Shown: positions 1 through 6,141 of the stretch, one piece after another
How positions within the stretch are numbered: the first letter of the stretch is position 1
Layout: each line of letters starts with the position of its first letter
NCBI GenBank assembly: GCA_014860175.1
Contig: JACZKF010000399.1
Coordinates: 1-6,141, forward strand
Direction of reading: 5' to 3'
DNA: 6,141 nucleotides
Source of the DNA: Desulfuromonadales bacterium
Lineage (GTDB): Bacteria; Desulfobacterota; Desulfuromonadia; Desulfuromonadales; JACZKF01
Program-made: the position numbers and the translations under genes
Notes under the pieces: model-generated
Told to the model about the DNA's origin: nothing
Seen by the model: the letters and a program-made list of their open reading frames with translations, nothing else
The model's database searches: none

Positions 1-1558
1 CGCCTACTGCCTGCGCCATACGCAGGAGCGGGGACTTGCCCGCCTCACCGTCTATGGTGAGTTTCTGCACAAGCATCCGCCGCTGTGGGAAGCGGAGATC
101 TGGGAGAACACCGCCTGGAGCTGTTCCCACGGGGTCGACCGGTGGCGGGCCGACTGCGGCTGCCGCAGTGGCGGCAACGACTGGCACCAGAAGTGGCGCG
201 CCCCGGTGCGGGAGGCGATGGACTGGCTGGCCGCCGAACTCGCCCTGATCTACGAACGGGAGATGGGGCGCCTGGTCCGCGACCCCTGGCAGGCTCGCGA
301 CGCCTACATCGAAGTGATTCTCGACCGCTCCCCGGCCCGGGTGCGGGAGTTTTTCCATCGCCATAGCGGCCGCGAATTCAGTCCGCAGGAGAGTGTGCAG
401 GCGCTGCGTCTGCTGGAGATGCAGCGCCAGGCGATGCTGATGTTTACCAGCTGCGGCTGGTTCTTCGACGAGGTCTCCGGCATCGAGTCGACCCAGACTC
501 TCGCCTATGCCGGCCGCGCCATGCAGCTCGCCCAGGTGGCGGCCGGGATCGACCTGGAGCCCGACTACCTGCGGCGGCTGGAGAAAGCCCCGAGCAATCT
601 CCCCGGGTGGGGAGACGCCGCCCGCGTTTTCGAGACCGCCGTCAAGCCTGGCCGCATCGACCTGCTGCGGGTCGGCGCCCACCAGGCGATCGCCTCTTTG
701 TTCCAGGAGGCTGGCGACGAACGCCGGATCTACTGCTACACCACTGGCCAGCGGGAAGCGGAGCACCTGAGGGCCGGGATGATCCAGCTCTCCCTCGGCC
801 ACACCCGGGTGCGCTCCGAAATCACCTGGGCCGAGGCCGACTTCACCTACGCCGTAGTTCACCTGGGAGGGCAAAATGTCAGCGCCGGCATCGGTCCGGC
901 GGCCGCGGCGGGGGCATTCGAAGAGATGCGCGCCGCTTTCCGGGAGCTCTCGGCCGACAGCGACATTCCAGGGCTGGTACGGCTGCTGGACAGCTGTTTT
1001 GACCATCAGTACACCCTGCGGCACCTGTTTCGGGACGAACAGCGCAAAGTGGTGCGGCACGTCATGGCCCCTACCTTGAAGGAGCTGGAGACGACGTTCC
1101 GCAGCATCTACAGCAACCAGTTCACCCTGGTGCGCTTTCTCCACACCATCGCCATGCCGGTGCCGCCGGAGTTGGCCCGGCCGGTGGAGATCGCCCTCAA
1201 GGGGGAGATGCGGCGGCTGCTGCAGGCCGAGCTCCCCCAGCTCGAGGAGGTTCGCCGCCTGGCCGGGGAGATGCGCCAGGTGGGGGTGACCATCGAGCAG
1301 TCGGGTCTGGCCCGTCTGGCCGGCAGCCGGCTGCAGGGCGCTCTCGAGCGCCTCAGCCGCGACCCGGACGATCTGCCGCTGCTGATCTGGCTGGGGGAGT
1401 TTCTCGACCTGTTTCGGGAGCTGCCCCTCGATATCGAACTGTGGCAGGCCCAAAACAGCTACTTTGCCCTGTGGCGCCCCTCCCTCGCCCGGCTTTCGGC
1501 AACCACCCTCGACCCCTTTCTCGAACTGGGGCGAAAACTGCGCATAAAGGTCGACTGA
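1..1558 (+). CDS. DUF3536 domain protein, C-terminal part (GH57-associated family), 5' end missing
   Basis: The reading frame is open from the left edge (first whole codon at base 2) to the TGA at 1556-1558, giving the last 518 residues of a longer protein. The match is to the DUF3536 family by remembered motifs: WSCSHGVDRWRADCGC (about 116-163), LLEMQRQAMLMFTSCGWFFD (about 410-470), then SEITWAEADF and HLGGQNVSAGI in the middle, and YTLRHLFRDEQRK near 1010. Full-length members usually have an N-terminal glycoside hydrolase 57-like domain; here that part lies outside the window. No signal peptide or membrane segment is visible, so a cytoplasmic location is likely. The gene overlaps treY by one base, which points to a role in maltodextrin or glycogen metabolism, possibly supplying or trimming the glucan chains used by TreY. 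That role is inference: the family's reaction is not established from what is seen here. In-frame ATGs such as the one at 206 are internal, because family homology continues upstream of them. Confidence 0.88.
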   Translation, partial: AYCLRHTQERGLARLTVYGEFLHKHPPLWEAEIWENTAWSCSHGVDRWRADCGCRSGGNDWHQKWRAPVREAMDWLAAELALIYEREMGRLVRDPWQARDAYIEVILDRSPARVREFFHRHSGREFSPQESVQALRLLEMQRQAMLMFTSCGWFFDEVSGIESTQTLAYAGRAMQLAQVAAGIDLEPDYLRRLEKAPSNLPGWGDAARVFETAVKPGRIDLLRVGAHQAIASLFQEAGDERRIYCYTTGQREAEHLRAGMIQLSLGHTRVRSEITWAEADFTYAVVHLGGQNVSAGIGPAAAAGAFEEMRAAFRELSADSDIPGLVRLLDSCFDHQYTLRHLFRDEQRKVVRHVMAPTLKELETTFRSIYSNQFTLVRFLHTIAMPVPPELARPVEIALKGEMRRLLQAELPQLEEVRRLAGEMRQVGVTIEQSGLARLAGSRLQGALERLSRDPDDLPLLIWLGEFLDLFRELPLDIELWQAQNSYFALWRPSLARLSATTLDPFLELGRKLRIKVD

Positions 1559-1560
1559 TG
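1546..1560 (+). promoter_or_regulatory. treY ribosome binding site and TGATG stop-start overlap
   Basis: AAAGG at 1546-1550 lies 7 bases before the ATG at 1558-1560. That ATG shares its A with the TGA stop of the upstream gene. This arrangement is typical of translational coupling, where ribosomes finishing the first gene re-initiate on the second. It also supports 1558 as the treY start rather than the in-frame ATG at 1441, since the TreY family normally begins with a short leader into an ATYRLQF-type motif, seen here as MRIPAATYRLQF. Confidence 0.75.
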
Positions 1561-4344
1561 CGAATCCCGGCCGCCACCTACCGCCTGCAGTTCACCCCCG
1601 AGTTCGGCTTCGAGCAGGCCCGGGAGATCGTCCCCTATCTGCGCGCCCTGGGGGTGAGCGATCTCTATGCCTCGCCGATCTTTCACGCCCGGCCGGGGAG
1701 CCTGCACGGCTATGACGTGGTCGATCCCAACGCCTTCAACCCGCAGCTCGGCACCCCCGAGAGCTTCCAGCGCCTGCTGAAGCAGGTGCGCCTTGAAGAT
1801 TTGGGGTGGCTGCAGGATATCGTCCCCAACCACATGGCCTTTGACCGGGGGAACCACTACCTGGTCGATCTGCTCGAGAACGGCGCCAGTTCCCGCTATT
1901 ATCAGTTTTTTGACATCGGCTGGGAGCATTTCTACGACATTCTGCAGGGGCGGGTGCTCGCCCCCTTTCTCGGCAGTTTCTATGGCGAGGCGCTGGAGAG
2001 CGGCCAGCTGCAACTCACCTACGATGAAGAAGGGTTCTCGGTCAACTACTACGCCATGCGTTTCGCCCTGAAGATCGAATCCTACCTGCACCTGCTTCTC
2101 CCCTGCCAGGAGTTGCTGCGCGGCCGTCTGGGGGATGAGAATTCCGATTACGTCCAGCTGTTGGGGGTCCTTTACGTGCTCAAGACCTTGCGCGTCGAGG
2201 CCGGGGAGCTCGACCGTTACAACCAGATCAAGTTCATCAAGAACACCCTGTGGAATCTCTACCGCAAAAACCAGGATATCCGCCGCCAGATCGACCATAC
2301 TCTCACCGAGTACAACGGCCGCCCCGGCGATCGGGAGAGCTTCACCCCGCTCGACCATCTGCTGGGCGACCAGAATTTCCGCCTCTCGTTCTGGAAGGTG
2401 GCGGCCGAGGAGATCAACTATCGCCGATTTTTCAGCATCAACGACCTGATCTCCCTGCAGGCCGAACGGGAGGAGGTCTTCGCCGAGACTCACCGCCTGA
2501 TTCTCGAGCAGACGGCAGCCGGAAACTTCACCGGCTTGCGGATCGACCACATCGACGGCCTGTGCAACCCGGCCCAGTATCTCGAGCGTCTGCGGCGTCA
2601 GGCCGGCGACCAGATCTACATCGTCGTCGAAAAGATCACCGCCCCCGGTGAGCCGCTTCCCGACTGGCCGATCCAGGGGACCACCGGCTATGAATTCATG
2701 AACCGCGTCGGCGGCCTGTTCTGCCGCCAGCAGAACGCCCGCGCCTTCAGCCGCCTCTATGCCTCTTTCATCGGCAGCGAGACCCCCTTCGAGGAGATGG
2801 TCTACGAGAAGAAGAAGCTGATGGTCGAGCGGCACATGATGGGGGATATCAACAATCTCGCGCACCTGCTCAAGACCATCGCCAGCCGCCACCGCTATGG
2901 CATCGACATCACCATGTACAGCCTGCGCCGGTCGTTGATCGAGATCATGGCCGCCTTCCCCGTCTACCGCAGCTACCTGCACCCGCAGGGGGAGCGGGAA
3001 GCCGACCGCCGCTACATCCACCAGGCGATCCAGGCCGCCCTGGCCCGCAACCCCGGGCTGGCCAACGAGTTCCGTTATCTGGAGAAGATCCTGCTGTTGG
3101 CCTTCGACGAATTCGTCAGCCCCGAAGAGCAGCAGGAGTGGCTGCATTTCGTCATGCGCTTCCAGCAGTTTACCGGTCCGCTGATGGCCAAGGGGTTCGA
3201 GGACACCCTGCTCTACGTCTACAATCGTCTGCTGTCGCTCAACGAGGTCGGCGGCGCCCCCGAGCGCTTCGGCTTCAGCGGCGAGGAGTTTCACGCCTAC
3301 TGCCAGCGGCGCCAGGCCGAGTGGCCCCATGCCCTGTCGGCCACCGCCACCCACGACCACAAGCGGGGGGAGGACATGCGCGCCCGCCTGCAGGTCCTCT
3401 CCGAACTCCCCCAGGAGTGGGGGCGGCAGCTGCGCGCCTGGAGCCGCCTCAATCGCCGGCACAAAGGGCGCCTCGGCCGGCGCAAGATGCCGTCGGCCAA
3501 CGACGAGTACTTCTTTTACCAGACGCTGCTCGGCACCTGGCCCTTCAGCGACTTCGACCGGCAGGAGTATCTCGACCGGATCAAGGAGTATGCGGTGAAG
3601 GCGGTGCGCGAGGCCAAGGTCTATACCGCCTGGATCAAGCCGGACCAGGAGTATGAGCAGACCTACCTCGATTTCGTGGAAAAGATTCTCAGCGACGAAC
3701 CTTTTATGAGCGAATTTCTCCCCTTCCAGCGGCGCCTCGCCTGGTACGGGATGAGCAACTCCCTCGGCCAGCTGCTGCTCAAGATGACCGCTCCCGGCGT
3801 CCCCGACTTCTACCAGGGGACCGAACTGTGGGACCTCTCTCTGGTCGACCCGGACAACCGCCGGCCTGTCGATTACCGCTGGCGCCGGCAGTTGCTGGCG
3901 CAGCTGCAGGTGGCGGCCAAAAAGGATCTGCCGGCGCTGCTGGCCGAGCTGTTGGCCCATCCCGAGGACGGTCGGATCAAGCTGTATCTGCTCTGGCGCG
4001 CCCTGACCGGCCGCCACCAGCAGCTGGAGCTGTTCCAGACCGGGGATTACCTGCCGCTGACGGTGGAAGGGCGAGGCGCCGACCACCTGTTTGCCTTTGC
4101 CCGCCGGCAGGGTGGGAAGAGCGCCCTGGTGGTCGTCCCCCGCTTTCTCACCAGTCTGGTGGCGGCGGAGGAATGGGCGCTGGGCGAACCGGTCTGGAAG
4201 GATACCTTGATTCATCCTCCGCCAGGGGAGACGACCGGCTGGCGCAACATTCTCACGGATGAGCCGGTGGCGGCCGGCGACCGCCTGAAGGCCGCGGACC
4301 TCCTGCACCGTTTCCCGCTGGGGCTGCTCCTGCCGCTTCCTTGA
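1558..4344 (+). CDS. treY: Malto-oligosyltrehalose synthase (TreY), GH13 family
   Basis: This 928-residue protein is a (1->4)-alpha-D-glucan 1-alpha-D-glucosylmutase. It turns the reducing-end alpha-1,4 bond of maltodextrins into an alpha,alpha-1,1 bond, the first step of the cytoplasmic TreY/TreZ trehalose route. GH13 motifs appear in order. Region I is DIVPNHMA (Asp87, Asn91, His92). Region II is GLRIDHIDG with the expected nucleophile Asp330. Region III is YIVVEKI with the acid/base Glu358. Region IV is ATATHDHKRGED with Asp600 as the third catalytic carboxylate. Family signatures also include ATYRLQF (6-12), YASPIFHARPGS followed by HGYDVVD near residues 38-56, GTTGYEF (374-380) and PGVPDFYQGTELWDLSLVDP (746-765). 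Every catalytic residue is present and the frame is unbroken, so it should be active. The length fits the longer proteobacterial form; archaeal and Arthrobacter enzymes are shorter, below about 800 residues. The gene is coupled to the DUF3536 gene upstream. No treZ is in the window. Confidence 0.97.
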   Translation: MRIPAATYRLQFTPEFGFEQAREIVPYLRALGVSDLYASPIFHARPGSLHGYDVVDPNAFNPQLGTPESFQRLLKQVRLEDLGWLQDIVPNHMAFDRGNHYLVDLLENGASSRYYQFFDIGWEHFYDILQGRVLAPFLGSFYGEALESGQLQLTYDEEGFSVNYYAMRFALKIESYLHLLLPCQELLRGRLGDENSDYVQLLGVLYVLKTLRVEAGELDRYNQIKFIKNTLWNLYRKNQDIRRQIDHTLTEYNGRPGDRESFTPLDHLLGDQNFRLSFWKVAAEEINYRRFFSINDLISLQAEREEVFAETHRLILEQTAAGNFTGLRIDHIDGLCNPAQYLERLRRQAGDQIYIVVEKITAPGEPLPDWPIQGTTGYEFMNRVGGLFCRQQNARAFSRLYASFIGSETPFEEMVYEKKKLMVERHMMGDINNLAHLLKTIASRHRYGIDITMYSLRRSLIEIMAAFPVYRSYLHPQGEREADRRYIHQAIQAALARNPGLANEFRYLEKILLLAFDEFVSPEEQQEWLHFVMRFQQFTGPLMAKGFEDTLLYVYNRLLSLNEVGGAPERFGFSGEEFHAYCQRRQAEWPHALSATATHDHKRGEDMRARLQVLSELPQEWGRQLRAWSRLNRRHKGRLGRRKMPSANDEYFFYQTLLGTWPFSDFDRQEYLDRIKEYAVKAVREAKVYTAWIKPDQEYEQTYLDFVEKILSDEPFMSEFLPFQRRLAWYGMSNSLGQLLLKMTAPGVPDFYQGTELWDLSLVDPDNRRPVDYRWRRQLLAQLQVAAKKDLPALLAELLAHPEDGRIKLYLLWRALTGRHQQLELFQTGDYLPLTVEGRGADHLFAFARRQGGKSALVVVPRFLTSLVAAEEWALGEPVWKDTLIHPPPGETTGWRNILTDEPVAAGDRLKAADLLHRFPLGLLLPLP

Positions 4345-4399
4345 GGGGAAATTTCTTTGCAAAAAGGAGCGGTTCTGTTAGATTTCCCCTTTGTTATTG
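4344..4399 (+). terminator. Possible intrinsic terminator after treY
   Basis: AGGGGAAAT (4344-4352) and ATTTCCCCT (4382-4390) are perfect inverted repeats of 9 bp, starting at the last base of the treY stop codon. They enclose a 29-base loop and are followed by the T-rich stretch TTTGTTATTG. A terminator of the DUF3536-treY unit is the simplest reading. The loop is longer than in a typical intrinsic terminator and the T run is interrupted, so efficiency is uncertain. The repeat could instead be a control site in the leader of the kinase gene. Confidence 0.4.
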
Positions 4400-4426
4400 C
4401 CGATTCTCTGCAATTTCGAGGGGGAC
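4345..4426. other. Intergenic gap, lower in GC than the flanking genes
   Basis: This 82-base gap contains 37 G or C bases by hand count (about 45%), while the flanking genes are visibly much richer in GC. It holds the inverted repeat at its left side and the kinase ribosome binding site at its right end. If the repeat acts as a terminator, the kinase promoter would have to lie in this gap or inside the end of treY. A TTGCAA at 4357-4362 resembles a -35 element, but no convincing -10 follows at normal spacing, so no promoter is called. Confidence 0.6.
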
Positions 4427-4429
4427 ATG
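4418..4429 (+). promoter_or_regulatory. Ribosome binding site of the sensor kinase gene
   Basis: GAGG at 4418-4421, continuing into a G run (to 4424), lies 5 bases before the ATG at 4427. This is good Shine-Dalgarno complementarity and spacing. It supports the start that gives a short positively charged N-terminus (MQFFKRLSIQHK) directly before the first membrane segment. Confidence 0.7.
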
Positions 4430-6141
4430 CAGTTCTTCAAGCGCTTGTCGATCCAGCACAAGCTGGCCATCATCATCATGGCCACCAGCACCCTGGTGCT
4501 GCTGATCTCCTCGGCCGTCTTCCTCTACTCGGAAATCGTCTCCTTTCGCCGCAGTGCCGTCAACCAGGTGACCTCCCTGGCCGGCATCATCGCCGCCAGC
4601 GGCCGACTCCCCCTTCGTTTCAACGATTTCCAGACCATCGAAGAGATCCTGACCCCCCTCGGTTCGGAACCCGGAATCGTTCTTGGACTGGTCTACAACC
4701 GCTCGGACCAGGCCATGGCGCGCTATCTGCGCCCCGGGGAGAGCCTGGCGGAGCTGGGGGCCAGCAGTCGAGAGATCGGCGAGCAGATGCCGCAGATCCT
4801 CGCCTCCGGCCAGGCTTTTCAGTCTTTTCACCACGGCTACCTGGATGTGGTGGTACCGGTCCTCGACCGGGGAGAGAAGATCGGGGCGGTCTATCTGCGC
4901 TCCGATCTGGGATTGCTGCGCCAGCAGCTCATCAAGCTGGTGATCGGTTCCCTGGCGGTCCTTGGCGCCTCCTTCCTGGTCGCCGGTCTCCTCTCCTTTC
5001 GCTTGCAAAGGTTCATTTCCCATCCGCTGCTGCAGCTGGTCAGGCTGATGGAGACCATCTCCCGGGAGAAAGATTTCACCATCCGCGGGGAGAAAACCAC
5101 CGATGACGAGATCGGTACCCTGATCGACGGCTTCAACGGCATGCTGGCGCAGATCGAAAGTCGAGATCAAGAGCTGGCCAGACATCGGCAGAGCCTGGAA
5201 GAGCAGGTACGGCTGCGGACACACGACCTGAACACGGCCAACGAACAGCTCAACCGGGCAATCATCGATCTCGCTCAGGCCCGGGATGCGGCCGAGCAGG
5301 CGTCCCAGGCCAAGTCGCTGTTTCTCGCCAACATGAGCCACGAGATCCGCACCCCGATGGTCGGCGTGCTCGGGATGACCGAGTTGATGATGAAGAGCGG
5401 CCTGAGCGAGCAGCAGCGGGCCATGGCCGGCACCGTCTATCGCTCGGGCGAGGCACTGCTGACCATCTTGAACGACATCCTTGATTTTTCCAAGATCGAG
5501 GCCGGCAAGCTGGAGTTGGAGAAGATCGAGTTCGATCTGGCTGAAGTCGTCGAGGAAGCGGTCGTGCTGTTGGCGGAGAAGGGCTATGCCAAAGGGGTGG
5601 AGGTCATTCTCGAGCTGCCGTCGGATCCCCCCCCCCGGCTCCTTGGCGATCCGGGGCGACTGCGGCAGATCGTCCTCAACCTGGTCAGCAACGCCATCAA
5701 GTTCACCGACCATGGGGAGGTCGCGCTCCGCCTGAGCTGCCTGCGGGAGACCCGGCGGGAGCTGGTGCTGCAGATCGAGGTCGAGGATACCGGTATCGGC
5801 ATCGAGCCCGAGGTCCAGCAACGGATCTTCGACTCCTTTTCCCAGGCCGACAACTCCACCTCCCGCCGCTTCGGCGGCACCGGCCTCGGCCTGTCGATCG
5901 TCCGCGAACTGGTCCATCTGATGGGGGGGGAGATGGCGGTGGCCAGCGAGCCGGAGAAAGGATCGACTTTCCGGCTGAGCTGCCGGCTGGAAAAAGCCAA
6001 AGTCCGAAGGGTGCCGACGGTCTCGCCCGGGTTCCCTCCCGAGTTGAAGGGGGCCCGGGCCGTCCTGGCGATGCCGAATGCCACTGCCCGGGGGGCTCTA
6101 CGGCATCAACTGACGGCTCTCGGACTGCCGGTGCAAGGGGC
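4427..6141 (+). CDS. Membrane sensor histidine kinase, CHASE8-HAMP-HisKA-HATPase with a degenerate receiver start; 3' end missing
   Basis: The frame is open from the ATG to the right edge, 571 residues, with no stop seen. Layout by residue: short basic N-terminus (1-12); membrane segment 1 (about 13-35); a periplasmic region (about 36-167) resembling the CHASE8 sensor type (SLAGIIAASGRLPLRFND and a later LVYNRSDQAMARY); membrane segment 2 (about 168-191); HAMP (about 192-246, with Pro200 and DDEIG at 226-230); coiled coil (about 243-300). The HisKA domain has the phosphoacceptor His305 in SHEIRTPM and LNDILDFSKIEAGK (348-361). The ATPase domain has an N box with Asn418 and Asn422, DTGIGI (454-459), an F box at Phe468 and GGTGLGL (483-489). 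The kinase core looks complete and should autophosphorylate. In the H box the residue after PM is Val312, where related hybrid kinases usually have Asn. From about residue 542 a receiver-like segment begins with AMPN in place of the usual DDN acidic motif. The domain order resembles BarA-type hybrid kinases, so further receiver or Hpt domains are likely beyond the edge. Ligand and partner are unknown. Confidence 0.93.
   Translation, partial: MQFFKRLSIQHKLAIIIMATSTLVLLISSAVFLYSEIVSFRRSAVNQVTSLAGIIAASGRLPLRFNDFQTIEEILTPLGSEPGIVLGLVYNRSDQAMARYLRPGESLAELGASSREIGEQMPQILASGQAFQSFHHGYLDVVVPVLDRGEKIGAVYLRSDLGLLRQQLIKLVIGSLAVLGASFLVAGLLSFRLQRFISHPLLQLVRLMETISREKDFTIRGEKTTDDEIGTLIDGFNGMLAQIESRDQELARHRQSLEEQVRLRTHDLNTANEQLNRAIIDLAQARDAAEQASQAKSLFLANMSHEIRTPMVGVLGMTELMMKSGLSEQQRAMAGTVYRSGEALLTILNDILDFSKIEAGKLELEKIEFDLAEVVEEAVVLLAEKGYAKGVEVILELPSDPPPRLLGDPGRLRQIVLNLVSNAIKFTDHGEVALRLSCLRETRRELVLQIEVEDTGIGIEPEVQQRIFDSFSQADNSTSRRFGGTGLGLSIVRELVHLMGGEMAVASEPEKGSTFRLSCRLEKAKVRRVPTVSPGFPPELKGARAVLAMPNATARGALRHQLTALGLPVQG
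5627..5636 (+). repeat. C10 homopolymer inside the sensor kinase gene
   Basis: Ten consecutive C bases encode Pro401-Pro403 and the first base of Arg404, in the loop between HisKA and the N box. The kinase frame is intact with exactly ten. Loss of one C would shift into a frame that stops at 5733-5735, before the DTGIGI and GGTGLGL ATP-binding motifs. Gain of one C gives a frame with no stop up to the window edge but no kinase motifs. Such tracts are prone to slippage in replication and also to sequencing error. Confidence 0.9.

Noticed and set aside
1441..1557. Upstream in-frame ATG that would extend TreY by 39 residues
   Set aside because: The extension lies fully inside the DUF3536 gene, is not TreY-like, and the start at 1558 has a ribosome binding site and gives the usual family N-terminus.
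1459..4362. A 967-codon open frame on the minus strand, antisense to treY
   Set aside because: It is the mirror of a high-GC gene with biased codons. Its protein is low in complexity, rich in Gln, Leu, Gly and Val, with no recognisable domain, while the + strand has an unmistakable TreY with all catalytic motifs.
4357..4385. Candidate sigma-70 promoter with TTGCAA as -35
   Set aside because: The best -10 candidates nearby (TGTTAG, TTAGAT) match only about three of six consensus positions, and the spacing is too short.
4357..5106. A 249-codon + strand frame overlapping the start of the kinase gene
   Set aside because: Its product is His-, Pro-, Gly- and Arg-rich shadow sequence, while the overlapping frame from 4427 encodes clear membrane, HAMP and kinase domains.
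5600..5740. Possible frameshift in the kinase gene at the C10 run
   Set aside because: Reading codon by codon through the run keeps the kinase frame, and the N box follows immediately in the same frame, so no frameshift is present in this sequence.
4394..5917. A 507-codon open frame on the minus strand, antisense to the kinase gene
   Set aside because: Same cause: strong third-position GC bias of the real gene opens the opposite strand. The predicted protein shows no family motif.
5923..5930. G8 run in the kinase gene as a second slippage site
   Set aside because: It encodes the end of Met, Gly-Gly and the start of Glu in the common LMGGEM kinase motif, so the run is explained by conserved coding sequence and is shorter than usual variable tracts.

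Overview
The window holds three genes, all on the + strand, in high-GC DNA that is almost entirely coding: the 3' part of a DUF3536-family carbohydrate protein (to 1558), a complete treY for malto-oligosyltrehalose synthase (1558-4344), and the 5' part of a membrane-bound hybrid-type sensor histidine kinase (4427 to the right edge). The gene pairing, codon use and a CHASE8-like hybrid kinase suggest a GC-rich deltaproteobacterium of the Desulfuromonas/Geobacter kind (Desulfuromonadota). This is inference from gene content; no rRNA or other phylogenetic marker is present.

Region 1 to 4344 is one translationally coupled carbohydrate unit. The stop codon of the DUF3536 gene and the start codon of treY share a base (TGATG). 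TreY converts the reducing-end alpha-1,4 bond of a maltodextrin into an alpha,alpha-1,1 bond. A separate trehalohydrolase (TreZ), not in this window, would then release trehalose. The DUF3536 protein belongs to a group whose full-length members usually carry an N-terminal GH57-like domain. It is therefore a plausible alpha-glucan-acting or glucan-binding partner of the same pathway, but its reaction is not known from this sequence.

Region 4345-4426 is an 82-base gap with about 45% GC by hand count, clearly less GC-rich than the genes around it. It contains a perfect 9-bp inverted repeat followed by a T-rich stretch, read here as a possible terminator for treY, and a good ribosome binding site for the kinase.

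Region 4427-6141 encodes a sensor kinase with two membrane segments, a periplasmic CHASE8-like sensor, HAMP, a coiled coil, a dimerisation/phosphoacceptor domain with His305 and a complete ATPase domain. Just before the right edge a receiver-like segment begins in which the usual acidic residues are missing. It also contains a run of ten C bases inside the coding sequence. No RNA gene, mobile element, CRISPR array or phage-like gene was seen. The gene content is mostly ordinary; the points worth checking are the C10 tract, the degenerate receiver start, the Cys/His cluster of the DUF3536 protein and the coupling of that gene to treY.
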